From: Mucilaginibacter lappiensis
GTDB lineage: Bacteria; Bacteroidota; Bacteroidia; Sphingobacteriales; Sphingobacteriaceae
Reading direction: 5' to 3'
Assembly: GCF_900155965.1 (NCBI RefSeq)
Contig: NZ_FTMG01000011.1
Span: 1-64,000, forward strand
Length of the DNA: 64,000 nt
This document shows positions 39,963-49,300 of the stretch, piece by piece. Positions within the stretch are counted from its first letter, which is position 1; each line of letters starts with the position of its first letter. A program made the position numbers and the translations under genes. Below the pieces are notes generated by a model that saw only the letters and a program-made list of their open reading frames with translations, was not told where the DNA came from and searched no databases.

Positions 39963-42065
39963 ATGGATCCTTTTCAAACACCGCTTGTATATTTAAAAGG
40001 AGTGGGCCAGTCCCGCGCCGAGGTGTTGAAGAAAGAATTAGCGCTCACTAATTTCGAGGATCTTTTGCGGCACTTCCCGTTCCGGTATATCGACCGTACC
40101 CGTTTCTACAAGATCAAAGATATCCAGTCGGACCTGCCTTATGTACAGGTACTGGCCCGTATCGTAAATAAGCAGGTTATTGGCGAAAAGCATACCAAGC
40201 GTCTGGTAGTTAACGCTAAAGATGATACAGGTCTGTTAGAACTGGTATGGTTCAAGGGCATCAACTGGATCGAAAAGACTATTGTGCCCGGACAGGTATA
40301 TATTGTTTTTGGTAAGCCCGGGTTTTTTAACGGACAGGTTCAGATGGCACATCCCGAAATGGAGGTGTATTCGCAGGCCACCATGCAGCGGCAGGGCAAT
40401 GCCAGTTTGCAACCCGTATATAACTCTACTGAAAAGCTTAAACAGTTTCAACTCGATAGCAAGGGCATTCAGAAAATTACTTCTACCTTATTGGAATTGC
40501 ATGCGCGTGATATCAAAGAAAACTTGCCGCTGTATATTCTTCAAAAGTTTAAGCTTATTAGTCGCGCTGAGGCGTACCGTAATATCCATTTCCCTGCCGA
40601 CACGCGTTTACTGAATGAAGCTATTCTGCGTTTAAAGTTTGAAGAATTATTTTTGTTGCAACTTAAATTATTACGCAATAAATTGTTGCATACCCAAAAA
40701 TTCAAAGGCAATGTTTTTGGTACGGTTGGGCATTATTTTAATGATTTTTATCATCATAAGCTCCCTTTCCCGTTAACAGGGGCCCAGAAACGAGTGCTCA
40801 AAGAGATACGGCAGGATACTCAGCGCGGTATACAAATGAACCGCCTGCTACAGGGCGATGTGGGTAGCGGTAAAACCGTAGTAGCCCTCATGAGTATGCT
40901 GATAGCGGTTGATAACGGCTTTCAGACCTGCATCATGGCGCCTACCGAAATTTTGGCCACACAGCATTATCAAACGGTAAAAGATCTGGTTCGTGATGAT
41001 TTTATTGAGGTGGCCCTGCTTACGGGTTCCACTAAACAAAAGGCCCGGAAAATATTGCATGAAAAGCTGGAGAGTGGTGAGCTTAAAATCCTCATCGGTA
41101 CCCACGCGCTTATTGAAGATAAGGTACAGTTCAAAAACCTGGGTTTTGTGGTGATTGATGAGCAGCACCGTTTTGGTGTAGAGCAGAGGGCCAAGCTATG
41201 GCGAAAAAACGTGATACCGCCGCATGTATTGGTGATGACGGCTACACCCATTCCTCGCACACTGGCTATGACGCTTTACGGTGATCTGGATGTATCGGTA
41301 ATAGACGAGCTTCCTGTTGGTCGTAAGCCTATCCAAACACTCCACTTTTTTGAAAATCAGCGCCTGCGGGTATTTGGCTTTATGAAAAGGGAGATAGGGC
41401 TGGGCCGGCAGATTTATGTAGTGTACCCGCTGATACAGGAAAGCGAAAAGCTCGATCTGAAGAACCTGGAGGATGGCATCGCGGTAATGTCGCGCGAGTT
41501 TCCGCTGCCCGATTACCGTGTAAGTATTGTGCATGGCAAGTTGAAAGCGGCCGACAAGGAATTTGAAATGCAGCGTTTTATCAAAGGCGAAACGCAGATC
41601 ATGGTAGCCACCACCGTGATCGAAGTGGGGGTTAACGTACCCAATGCCTCGGTGATGATCATTGAAAATGCAGAGCGCTTTGGTCTTTCGCAATTGCACC
41701 AGCTGCGCGGCAGGGTAGGACGTGGGGCCGAGCAATCCTATTGTATTTTGATGAGCAGCCACAAGCTGAGTCACGACGGCAAGATCAGGCTGGATACCAT
41801 GGTGAAAACCAATAACGGTTTTGAAATATCCGAAATCGACCTGCAATTGCGTGGCCCCGGCAACCTGGAAGGCACGCAACAGAGCGGCGTACTCGATCTT
41901 AAATTGGCCAACCTGGCTACCGATCAGGAATTACTATTTAAGGTACGTAAAACCATTGAACAGATCTTTGAAAAAGATCCGCAGCTGGCCCTGCCCGAAA
42001 ACCAGGTGCTGCACCATGCCTTCGAAACAAAAAACGTGGGGTTGAGCTGGGATAAGATATCGTGA
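39963..42065 (+). CDS. recG: ATP-dependent DNA helicase RecG
   Basis: RecG reverses stalled replication forks and branch-migrates Holliday junctions. From the ATG at 39963 (MDPFQTPLVYLKGVG) the protein is 700 residues, as expected. The wedge domain with an OB fold is at about 60-160. Helicase motifs follow: GDVGSGKTVVALMSM, APTEILATQH, LLTGSTK, VVIDEQHRFGVEQR, MTATPIPRTLAMTLYGDLD, ATTVIEVGVNVPNASVM and QLRGRVGRG. Each matches RecG closely. The four codons upstream in the frame come from a family E repeat and are not used. It is probably transcribed with ridA or from a promoter within the repeat. Confidence 0.96.
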   Translation: MDPFQTPLVYLKGVGQSRAEVLKKELALTNFEDLLRHFPFRYIDRTRFYKIKDIQSDLPYVQVLARIVNKQVIGEKHTKRLVVNAKDDTGLLELVWFKGINWIEKTIVPGQVYIVFGKPGFFNGQVQMAHPEMEVYSQATMQRQGNASLQPVYNSTEKLKQFQLDSKGIQKITSTLLELHARDIKENLPLYILQKFKLISRAEAYRNIHFPADTRLLNEAILRLKFEELFLLQLKLLRNKLLHTQKFKGNVFGTVGHYFNDFYHHKLPFPLTGAQKRVLKEIRQDTQRGIQMNRLLQGDVGSGKTVVALMSMLIAVDNGFQTCIMAPTEILATQHYQTVKDLVRDDFIEVALLTGSTKQKARKILHEKLESGELKILIGTHALIEDKVQFKNLGFVVIDEQHRFGVEQRAKLWRKNVIPPHVLVMTATPIPRTLAMTLYGDLDVSVIDELPVGRKPIQTLHFFENQRLRVFGFMKREIGLGRQIYVVYPLIQESEKLDLKNLEDGIAVMSREFPLPDYRVSIVHGKLKAADKEFEMQRFIKGETQIMVATTVIEVGVNVPNASVMIIENAERFGLSQLHQLRGRVGRGAEQSYCILMSSHKLSHDGKIRLDTMVKTNNGFEISEIDLQLRGPGNLEGTQQSGVLDLKLANLATDQELLFKVRKTIEQIFEKDPQLALPENQVLHHAFETKNVGLSWDKIS

Positions 42066-42087
42066 TACGAATACGTACAATACTAAA

Positions 42088-42201
42088 TGTCATTTCGAAC
42101 GAACAAGCGTTGGCCCATGCAGAGGGTGAGGAGAAATCTTTTACTAGATGCATGACGCATAATGCAATCGCAAAAGATTTCTCTCTCCGTTCGAAATGAC
42201 A
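42088..42201. repeat. Palindromic intergenic repeat, family B (TGTCATTTCGAACG)
   Basis: Starts TGTCATTTCGAACGAACAAG and ends CGTTCGAAATGACA, with GAGGAGAAATCTTTT mirrored by AAAAGATTTCTCTC. It lacks the outer 50-bp arms that surround the copy at 37641-37770. Confidence 0.75.
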
Positions 42202-42258
42202 GCCTTTTTGATATTATAAAGAGCGTTGGTTTGGTACTCCTTTTTGTCTTCAAAATAT

Positions 42259-42266
42259 TACATTTG
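42259..42266 (+). promoter_or_regulatory. TAnnTTTG box before the second M28 gene
   Basis: TACATTTG, 22 bases before the ATG at 42289. Confidence 0.4.
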
Positions 42267-42288
42267 TTAAAACTGATCTTAACATCAC

Positions 42289-43668
42289 ATGAAGAAATTT
42301 TCCCTATTGCTGGCTGTGTTTTTTACAGCTTCCCTGCTTCACGCGCAGGACTCCTTAACTATCAGAAAAATTTATGATGAGGCCCTGGTAAATGGAAAGG
42401 CTTATGAAAGCCTGCATTACTTGTGTAAAAATATTGGCGGGCGATTAAGTGGCTCGGCCAATGCGCAAAAAGCGGTGGAGTGGAGCAAAAAACTGATGGA
42501 AAGTTATGGCTTTGATAAGGTCTATTTGCAGGAGGTAATGGTACCGCACTGGGTTCGTGGCGAAAAGGAAACTGCTTTTATTATTGATGGTAAAACCCGT
42601 ATCCCGGTGCCTATTGCTGCACTGGGAATGACTGTAGCTACTCCCAAGGAAGGCATCACCGCTAATGTGGTAGAAGTACGGAGCCTGAAAGAACTGGAAA
42701 CCCTGGGCGAAAGTGTGATTAAAGGCAAGATAGTTTTCTTTAACCGCCCGTTTGATCAACGCTTTATCGAAACCGGGCATGCGTATGGAATGGCTGGAGA
42801 TCAGCGTTTTATGGGTCCAGCCGCCGCCGCCAAATATGGCGCTGTTGGGGTTATTGTACGCTCTCTAACCGGAAGTACTGACGATTATCCGCACACAGGA
42901 GCTACTCTATCTGGTCCGGGTACACAGCAAATACCTGCGGCTGCTATATCAACCAAGGCGGCTGATAAGTTAAGCAATATGCTGCGTTTACGCAAACTAC
43001 CGCTAGTTAAATTTTATTTTAAACAAAGCTGTCAACTACTACCTGATGTATTATCCTACAACGTGATCGGTGAGTTAACTGGCACCGAAAATCCTAATAA
43101 ATTTATCAGCGTAGGCGGTCACCTGGATTCATGGGATCTGGCCGAAGGTGCACATGATGACGGCACGGGTGTCATGCAATCGGCCGAGGTATTGCGCATA
43201 TTTAAAGCAATAGGCTACCGTCCGAAAAACTCGGTACGCGCCGTGTTTTTTATGAATGAGGAGAACGGCCATAAAGGCGGCTCCAAATATGCCGAACTGG
43301 CCGCACAAAATAAAGAACAGCACATAGCTGCCATTGAAACTGACGAGGGTGGTTTTACCCCGCGTGGATTTAGCTTCGATGGTGTATCTAAAGATTTCAT
43401 CAAAAGCATTAACGATAAATATAAAGCTATATTGGAACCTTATGAGGTTGACAAGCTGACCATTGGCGGCAGTGGTACCGATATTGAGCCAATGAAAGAA
43501 AAACTCCCTGGCGTGGTGCTGATCGGTTATCGCCCGGATTCACAACGTTATTTTGATATTCACCACACCCCTAATGATGTGTTTGAGAATGTGAACAAAC
43601 GCGAGCTGGAATTGGGCGCTGCCGGTATGGCTGCGTTTATTTACCTGATAGATCAGCACGGGTTGTAG
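42289..43668 (+). CDS. Secreted M28-family metallopeptidase (carboxypeptidase Q-like, with PA domain)
   Basis: A 459-residue protein with a signal peptide (MKKFSLLLAVFFTASLLHAQ). The catalytic domain is interrupted by a protease-associated insert (about 110-260, IKGKIVFFNRPFDQ and AAAKYGAVGVIVRSLTG). Zinc ligands are in GGHLDSWD, GAHDDGTGV, NEENGHKGG (catalytic and metal Glu), ETDEGG and DIHHTPNDVFENV (final His). This order matches plasma glutamate carboxypeptidase/carboxypeptidase Q, a dipeptidase. It has its own promoter box and a strong terminator. Confidence 0.9.
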   Translation: MKKFSLLLAVFFTASLLHAQDSLTIRKIYDEALVNGKAYESLHYLCKNIGGRLSGSANAQKAVEWSKKLMESYGFDKVYLQEVMVPHWVRGEKETAFIIDGKTRIPVPIAALGMTVATPKEGITANVVEVRSLKELETLGESVIKGKIVFFNRPFDQRFIETGHAYGMAGDQRFMGPAAAAKYGAVGVIVRSLTGSTDDYPHTGATLSGPGTQQIPAAAISTKAADKLSNMLRLRKLPLVKFYFKQSCQLLPDVLSYNVIGELTGTENPNKFISVGGHLDSWDLAEGAHDDGTGVMQSAEVLRIFKAIGYRPKNSVRAVFFMNEENGHKGGSKYAELAAQNKEQHIAAIETDEGGFTPRGFSFDGVSKDFIKSINDKYKAILEPYEVDKLTIGGSGTDIEPMKEKLPGVVLIGYRPDSQRYFDIHHTPNDVFENVNKRELELGAAGMAAFIYLIDQHGL

Positions 43669-43700
43669 ATGTGCAAATGTGCGGATATGCAGATGACCTG
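43668..43700. repeat. Short copy of the GATGTGCAAATGTGC word repeat
   Basis: GATGTGCAAATGTGCGGATA followed by TGCAGATGACC, three or four copies of the degenerate 8-9 base word that is expanded in the array at 53464-53702. Confidence 0.5.
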
Positions 43701-43727
43701 ATTGGTCAAAAATGAAATTTTTCCCCC

Positions 43728-43756
43728 GCCGCCTGTGTCTTCACAGGCGGCTTTTT
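43728..43756 (+). terminator. Terminator of the second M28 gene
   Basis: GCCGCCTGTG (43728-43737) and CACAGGCGGC (43742-43751) form a 10-bp perfect stem with loop TCTT, followed by TTTTT. Confidence 0.9.
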
Positions 43757-44018
43757 ACTGCGGTTTGCGTTAAGGATAGCAGCGGATACCGGCCTTGTGG
43801 CTAAAGCTTGCGGAGTATGAGCGGATAGCCTGACCCGACGCAGGCGGGGAACGCCATGGAAATAACAATTTATCCATTGAACAGCATTCATATTGAAGAA
43901 GATCCTTCGCTGTCGCTCAGGATGACAAATCATAAGTTATGCTTTCCACCCCAACAATTACCCTTATTTATCCAATAAAAAACCTTCAATCGGATTTAAT
44001 ATTCCCAAAATGGTATTG
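43757..44018. other. Intergenic stretch with repeat fragments
   Basis: Contains a GC-rich block (AGCAGCGGATACCGGCCTTG ... GAGCGGATAGCC ... GACGCAGGCGGGGAACGCC, about 43778-43856) whose CGCAGGCGGG recalls the terminator stem and which may fold, and a half-copy of repeat family A at 43899-43930 (GATCCTTCGCTGTCGCTCAG then GATGACAAAT). No coding content is seen. Confidence 0.4.
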
Positions 44019-44026
44019 TAAATTTG
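44019..44026 (+). promoter_or_regulatory. TAnnTTTG box before the MFS gene
   Basis: TAAATTTG, 21 bases before the GTG start at 44048; it supports that start over the ATG at 44132. Confidence 0.45.
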
Positions 44027-44047
44027 CAGTACATCTAAAACAACACT

Positions 44048-45370
44048 GTGGCCGAAGAAGGAGATAGTAAACCCCAAAAAGTAGATTCCTTTGCAGCATT
44101 GCGATACAAAGATTTCAGGTCTTACGTAGGCATGCGCTTTTGTTTTACCTTTGCTTATCAAATGCAGGCCGTTATTATCGGCTTTTATATTTACCAGGTC
44201 ACCAAAAGTGTTTTTGCCCTGGGCCTGGTAGGTTTGTGCGAGGCCATACCCGCCATTGGCATAGCGCTTTACGGAGGCTATATTGCCGATAAATCCGAAA
44301 AACGCAAAATGCTGCTCATCATATTTGCCATGGTGATCCTCACCTCGTCAGTGATGTTTACCGTTACACTCAACAGCATGAGCGGTATTATACATAAAGA
44401 CTGGATTGTGCCCATTATTTTTACTATGATATTTTGTAATGGTATAGCCCGCGCATTTTATGGCCCGGCTACCTTTACGGTTTATGCGCACAGTATCCCA
44501 AAAGAGGTTTATCCTAATGGCAGTACCTGGAGCAGTTCCAGCTGGCAGGTCGCTTCTATTGTTGGTCCTGCAGCCGGTGGATTGATTTATGGCTATGCTG
44601 GTAAAATAATGCCCGGCTTAAGTGGTATTACCGCCACGTTCTCGGTTATCATATTTTTTCTGCTGATATCATTGGTGTTGGTTTTTTTCCTGCGCAAGTA
44701 CCCGCCGGTGTTTGTGCCCAAAGAAAGTATCTGGAAAAGTTTGTCAGAAGGTATTCATTTTGTGTTCCATAATAAAATGATGATCGGCGCTATGAGTCTC
44801 GATCTGTTCTCGGTATTTTTTGGCGGCGCAGTAGCTTTGCTGCCCGTATTTGCCAATGAGATACTCAAAGTAGGCGCCGAAGGTTTGGGTATTATGCGCG
44901 CCACAGCATCATTGGGCGCGGTACTCACCATGCTGGTTATGACGCGTTTTTCGCCCATGGGTAAACCCTGGCGCAACCTGCTTATTGCGGTTACCGGCTT
45001 TGGTTTAAGTATCATTTGCTTTGGCTTATCGCGGAGTTTCTATTTGTCGCTCTTCTTTATATTTACCGAAGGCGCTTTTGATAGCATCAGCGTAATTATT
45101 CGCGGCACTATTATGCAACTGTTAACGCCCGATCATATGCGCGGCCGGGTATCCGCCGTAAACCAGATGTTCATCGGATCATCTAACGAGATAGGTGCCT
45201 TTGAATCCGGAACTGCTGCCCGTTTGCTGGGTACTGTGCCTGCTGTAATATTTGGTGGCAGCATGACCATGCTTATTGTAGGTATCACTTACCTCAAAAC
45301 CAAAAAACTCATTCCGTTGTCGCTTAATCAGATACAGCCTCCTGTGGCCGAAGTTAAATCTGTGGTGTAA
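44048..45370 (+). CDS. MFS transporter (EntS-like exporter group)
   Basis: A 440-residue membrane protein with 12 predicted helices. FAALRYKDFRSYVGMRF before the first helix, GLVGLCEAIPAIGIALYGGYIADKSEKRKM (motif A with Asp-Lys-x-x-Lys-Arg) and the SGIDLF-like MIGAMSLDLFSVFFGGAVALLP start of the second half match the EntS/MFS_3 group, whose members export siderophores and drugs. The start is a GTG at 44048; an ATG at 44132 would remove part of the conserved N-terminus. No siderophore gene is nearby, so the substrate is unknown. Confidence 0.85.
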   Translation: MAEEGDSKPQKVDSFAALRYKDFRSYVGMRFCFTFAYQMQAVIIGFYIYQVTKSVFALGLVGLCEAIPAIGIALYGGYIADKSEKRKMLLIIFAMVILTSSVMFTVTLNSMSGIIHKDWIVPIIFTMIFCNGIARAFYGPATFTVYAHSIPKEVYPNGSTWSSSSWQVASIVGPAAGGLIYGYAGKIMPGLSGITATFSVIIFFLLISLVLVFFLRKYPPVFVPKESIWKSLSEGIHFVFHNKMMIGAMSLDLFSVFFGGAVALLPVFANEILKVGAEGLGIMRATASLGAVLTMLVMTRFSPMGKPWRNLLIAVTGFGLSIICFGLSRSFYLSLFFIFTEGAFDSISVIIRGTIMQLLTPDHMRGRVSAVNQMFIGSSNEIGAFESGTAARLLGTVPAVIFGGSMTMLIVGITYLKTKKLIPLSLNQIQPPVAEVKSVV

Positions 45371-45455
45371 CAGATATATGTCGGCTGCGTCTTAGTTATT
45401 ATCAATTCAACTTTATAACTTAGATTTTTTACGACTGACATTTAAAAAACAATTT

Positions 45456-47507
45456 ATGAGAATCACAAAATGGGCTTTGGCGGCTATCCCTGTCGCCATT
45501 TTAGCGTCATGCGGCCAAAAAAAGGAATCGTCATCTACGGACGATGTTCCAAAACGCACCGTATTTTTTGATAAAACAGGTATGGATACCACGGTAAAAC
45601 CAGGCGACAACTTTTATTTGTACGCCAGCGGTGCCTGGTTAAAGAAAACCGAGATACCGGCATCACAGCGTGGATGGGGTTCGTTTTATACACTGTATGA
45701 CGATAACCAGAAAAATCTGCACAAAATATTGGAAGAAATTACCCAAAAAGATAACCCGGCAGGCAGCAAAGAACAAAAAGTGGCCGACCTATACACCAGT
45801 GGTATGGATACTGTAGGTATCGAAAAATTGGATTATGAACCTGTTAAGCCTGTGCTGGCTAAAATTAGCGCAGTGAAGGATTATAAAGGCTTGGTAAGTC
45901 TGGCTGCCGATAGCTATAAAGACGGTGGTGGCTTTTTATTAGGATTTTCTGTTGGGCCCGATGATCGTATCAGCACCAAAAATATTGGTCACTTTGACCA
46001 GGCCGGTTTGGGTTTGCCTAACCGCGACTATTATTTCAACAGCGACTCGGCTACCGTTAAGATACGCGCAGCTTATGTGAAATACATTACCAAGCTGTTT
46101 ACTTTAACCGGTGTTGATGAAGCTACAGCTACTAAAAAGGCTGATGGTATCCTGAAACTGGAAACCCTGATAGCCAAATCGCACCTGACACCAACCGAAC
46201 TGCGCGATCCGGTTAAGAACTATAATAAATTTGCGGTGGCCGATCTGCAAAAACAGATCCCGGATATCGACCTGAAGGATGCTTTTAAACGCCTGGAACT
46301 AAACACTGATACCGTTTTAGTTGGTCAGCCAGCTTACTTTAAAGCGTTGGATGGTTTGTTAAAATCAGAACCTATTGAGGTTTGGAAAGATAAAGCCACC
46401 TTTACTGCCCTGGATAATGCTTCAACAGCATTGAGCAAAGCTTTCAGGGACGCCAATTTTGAGTTTAACGGCAAAACCCTGAGTGGTAAAAAACAAGAAC
46501 AGGAGCGCTGGAAAACCGTTATTGAAACCGTTGACGGTGGCTTGGGCGAATTGCTAGGTCAGCTTTATGTAGAGAAGTATTTTACTCCAGATGCCAAACA
46601 ACGTATGCTTACGCTGGTAAACAACCTGCAAAGCGTATATAAAGACCGTATTGAAAAGCTGGATTGGATGAGCCCTGAAACTAAGGCCAAGGCCCTCGCT
46701 AAGCTGGCTGCCTTCACCAAAAAAATAGGCTATCCTGATAAATGGAAAACTTATGACGATGTGGAGATCAGAAAGGATGCTTATTACAAAAACCAGGAAT
46801 CTATTGCCCGTCACCATTATAACGAAATGATCAAAAAGGCTGGTAAACCAGTTGATAAAACCGAATGGGGTATGACACCGCCAACAGTTAATGCCTACTA
46901 TAACCCAACCTTTAATGAAATCGTATTCCCGGCAGGCATATTGCAGTTCCCGTTCTTTGATAAGGATGCTGACGATGCTATCAACTACGGTGCTATAGGC
47001 GCGGTTATTGGCCACGAAATGACCCACGGTTTTGACGATCAGGGTCGCCAGTATGATAAAGACGGTAACCTGAAAGACTGGTGGACAAAAGCAGATGCCG
47101 ATCAATTTAAAAGCCGTGTAGGCCTGATGATCGAACAGTATAACAAATTTACGGTATTGAACAATCTGCACGTAAACGGCAAGCTTACCCAGGGCGAAAA
47201 CCTGGCCGATATTGGTGGTGTGGCTATTGCCTACGAAGCCTTTAAGAGAACAGAACAAGGTAAAGGCGACACGAAGATTGACGGCTTTACGCCAGATCAG
47301 CGTTTCTTCCTGTCGTTTGGCCAGGTATGGCGTATCAAAACCCGCGACGAAACTATGCGCATGCGTATCAGCGTTGATCCGCACTCACCAGAAATGTACC
47401 GTGTTAACGGCCCGTTGTCAAACACCCCGGCATTTTACAAAGCATTTGACGTAAAACCCGGCGACAAGCTTTACCGCCCCGAAAACGAACGTGTGAAAGT
47501 TTGGTAG
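45456..47507 (+). CDS. M13-family metallopeptidase lipoprotein (neprilysin/PepO-like)
   Basis: A 683-residue zinc endopeptidase. The lipoprotein signal is MRITKWALAAIPVAILASCG, with lipid Cys at 19. The N-terminal M13 lobe (PGDNFYLYASGAWLKKTEIP) is followed by the catalytic lobe with NAYYNPTFNEIVFPAGIL, the zinc motif HEMTH (H520, E521, H524, in IGHEMTHGFDDQGRQYD), the third ligand E581 in GENLADIGG, and the C-terminal VDPHSPEMYRVNGPLSN. All catalytic residues are kept. It probably degrades oligopeptides at the periplasmic or outer cell face. Confidence 0.93.
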   Translation: MRITKWALAAIPVAILASCGQKKESSSTDDVPKRTVFFDKTGMDTTVKPGDNFYLYASGAWLKKTEIPASQRGWGSFYTLYDDNQKNLHKILEEITQKDNPAGSKEQKVADLYTSGMDTVGIEKLDYEPVKPVLAKISAVKDYKGLVSLAADSYKDGGGFLLGFSVGPDDRISTKNIGHFDQAGLGLPNRDYYFNSDSATVKIRAAYVKYITKLFTLTGVDEATATKKADGILKLETLIAKSHLTPTELRDPVKNYNKFAVADLQKQIPDIDLKDAFKRLELNTDTVLVGQPAYFKALDGLLKSEPIEVWKDKATFTALDNASTALSKAFRDANFEFNGKTLSGKKQEQERWKTVIETVDGGLGELLGQLYVEKYFTPDAKQRMLTLVNNLQSVYKDRIEKLDWMSPETKAKALAKLAAFTKKIGYPDKWKTYDDVEIRKDAYYKNQESIARHHYNEMIKKAGKPVDKTEWGMTPPTVNAYYNPTFNEIVFPAGILQFPFFDKDADDAINYGAIGAVIGHEMTHGFDDQGRQYDKDGNLKDWWTKADADQFKSRVGLMIEQYNKFTVLNNLHVNGKLTQGENLADIGGVAIAYEAFKRTEQGKGDTKIDGFTPDQRFFLSFGQVWRIKTRDETMRMRISVDPHSPEMYRVNGPLSNTPAFYKAFDVKPGDKLYRPENERVKVW

Positions 47508-47568
47508 GATATAAAATAATAAAACATAGAGACATATATTATTGTCTCTGCACTATATAGCAGCAATC

Positions 47569-47601
47569 AAAAGCGCCGTCTGAACTTCAGGCGGCGCTTT
47601 T
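47569..47601 (+). terminator. Terminator of the M13 peptidase gene
   Basis: AAAAGCGCCG (47569-47578) pairs with CGGCGCTTTT (47592-47601); the inner CTGAA/TTCAG extends the stem. A smaller AGAGACA/TGTCTCT hairpin lies just before it. Confidence 0.85.
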
Positions 47602-47712
47602 GGTTATGATAAGTCCTCGATAAATGAATGTGCTTTGATGATGTTTGATATTATTATAGATTATGTAATTGTTAATAGGGTAATTACGCCTTTATTGGTA
47701 ATATTATTATTG

Positions 47713-47720
47713 TATGTTTG
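47713..47720 (+). promoter_or_regulatory. TAnnTTTG box before the MACPF gene
   Basis: TATGTTTG, 33 bases before the ATG at 47754. It overlaps the longer frame's start at 47718, which supports the shorter protein. Confidence 0.5.
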
Positions 47721-47753
47721 CGCCAAAATCAAATATTAAATTTTATCACTTTT

Positions 47754-49121
47754 ATGAAAAAAATTCTATTTTTAATTCCCATTGTGGGAATGTTATGGTC
47801 ATGCTCCAAACAAAGTCAAGTTAAACCAGGGCAATCTGAAGCATCATCTACTCCAAACAAATTGCAAACCAAATCCGCCGTAGATCATGTATGGGATGTG
47901 TTGGGTTTTGGTTATGATGTAACCGGCGAGTATGGTAACTCAAGCGCTACAACATTCCAGGTAATTGATATTGCCAAATTGAACGCTGCGGATGCATCAC
48001 GTGTTGTAACTCAATTAAACACCACCAGAAACGCGGTGTTCTCGTATGGCGAAAACGCTCAGGCTTATTCTTCAGATCTGTCTGCACATTTAACCGCTAC
48101 AACAGGTTTTTCGGTGTTCTCAGGTTCTATCACTGCCGCCTATTCCAATTCGAGTTCATTTAGCTCCAAATATATTTATGGTAGCTACAGCTTATTAATG
48201 CAACAAAAAGAATTAAAATTTAACGCTACTCCTGCTTTATTGCAAAGCTATTTAATGCCAAGCTTTGTACAAGATGCTGCCACGCTTACGCCACAACAGC
48301 TGGTAGCTCAGTATGGTGCGTTTGTACTTTCTGACATTATGCTGGGTGCCAAGCTGGAAATTACCTATCAGTCAGAAACAAAAGCCTCAGATCGTAAAAG
48401 CGCTGCTTCTGCCGGTTTAGATGAAAAAATAAGCTTATTATTTTCACTGAAAACAGATATTAACACCAATCATGCGCAAAGCAGCTCAAATTACAACCAA
48501 TATTTACATTACATTACCCATGGTGGCGATCCTACCAAAGAAATCGTTGGTACAGTTGCCTTTAACCAGGTGGTACCGGTAATTGATTACAGTGCATGGC
48601 AAGCCAGTACTAATTTTCAAAATGCCGAGCTGATTGACATTAAAAAAGACGGATTAATACCTATTTACGCGCTGATCGCAGATCCAGCTAAATCTGCTGC
48701 TGTTAAAACATATGTTGATCAGTATTTGAAAGATCACCAGGTAAATATTGTTGCCCAACCACCATCTTTACCCGAAGGTCAGTTTACCCGTAACGATGAT
48801 ACCGGCCAGGTATACATTGTAATGGACGGCGAACTGCGTTATATACCCAATCAGGATGTGCTTAATGGCCTGTTTGAGTTTAACACATCATTAATGGTTC
48901 ATTACAGTGCTGCTACCCTAAGCAGATATGCTATGGGTGATGCCATATCGCCAGACAACGGAATTATTAACGATACTCAAACCGGTAGGGTATACTTCAG
49001 AGAGCATTCTTACATCCGTTATATTCCTAATCAACAAGTAAAAGCACTTTATCACTTTAACTTTAAACCACTAAGAAACGTAAATGGAATAAGCGCTTAC
49101 GTTGTTGGTCCGGATATGTAA
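47754..49121 (+). CDS. MACPF (perforin-like) domain lipoprotein
   Basis: A 455-residue protein starting at 47754 (MKKILFLIPIVGMLWSCSK), with lipid Cys at 17. A MACPF-like domain spans roughly residues 45-330; the signature QYGAFVLSDIMLGAKLEITY (186-205) matches the Y-G-x-x-x-x6-G-x motif. The serine-rich segments around 110-140 and 225-250 are in the places of the membrane-inserting hairpins. The last 115 residues hold two repeats (GQVYIVMDGELRYIPNQ and GRVYFREHSYIRYIPNQ) and may bind a ligand. In Bacteroidales, MACPF lipoproteins include secreted antimicrobial toxins that kill related strains; that role here is inference. No immunity gene is obvious. Confidence 0.8.
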   Translation: MKKILFLIPIVGMLWSCSKQSQVKPGQSEASSTPNKLQTKSAVDHVWDVLGFGYDVTGEYGNSSATTFQVIDIAKLNAADASRVVTQLNTTRNAVFSYGENAQAYSSDLSAHLTATTGFSVFSGSITAAYSNSSSFSSKYIYGSYSLLMQQKELKFNATPALLQSYLMPSFVQDAATLTPQQLVAQYGAFVLSDIMLGAKLEITYQSETKASDRKSAASAGLDEKISLLFSLKTDINTNHAQSSSNYNQYLHYITHGGDPTKEIVGTVAFNQVVPVIDYSAWQASTNFQNAELIDIKKDGLIPIYALIADPAKSAAVKTYVDQYLKDHQVNIVAQPPSLPEGQFTRNDDTGQVYIVMDGELRYIPNQDVLNGLFEFNTSLMVHYSAATLSRYAMGDAISPDNGIINDTQTGRVYFREHSYIRYIPNQQVKALYHFNFKPLRNVNGISAYVVGPDM

Positions 49122-49155
49122 AATACGATATAGATACGTATTACATACGTTCTAT

Positions 49156-49188
49156 AAAAAAAGCCACCTGATTTCAGGTGGCTTTTTT
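49156..49188 (+). terminator. Terminator of the MACPF gene
   Basis: AAAAAAAGCCACCTG (49156-49170) and CAGGTGGCTTTTTT (49175-49188) form a 14-bp perfect stem with loop ATTT. Confidence 0.92.
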
Positions 49189-49200
49189 ATGTAAAAATAT

Positions 49201-49280
49201 TTGTTATTCTGAGCGTAGCGAAGAATCTGTTCTGCGACTTGTATGTTCAAGAATAGATTCTTCGTTCCTTAGAATGACAA
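49201..49280. repeat. Palindromic intergenic repeat, family A
   Basis: Starts TTGTTATTCTGAGCGTAGCG and ends CTTCGTTCCTTAGAATGACAA, with GAAGAATCTGTTCTGCG mirrored by AATAGATTCTTC. Compensating changes keep the outer stem (TTATTCT against AGAATGA). Confidence 0.75.
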
Positions 49281-49300
49281 AGCAATGTTATTAAAAGATA

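Noticed and set aside
41196..41879. 227-codon minus-strand frame inside recG
   Set aside because: Long shadow frame opposite a highly conserved gene; composition rich in His, Gln and Tyr typical of antisense translation.
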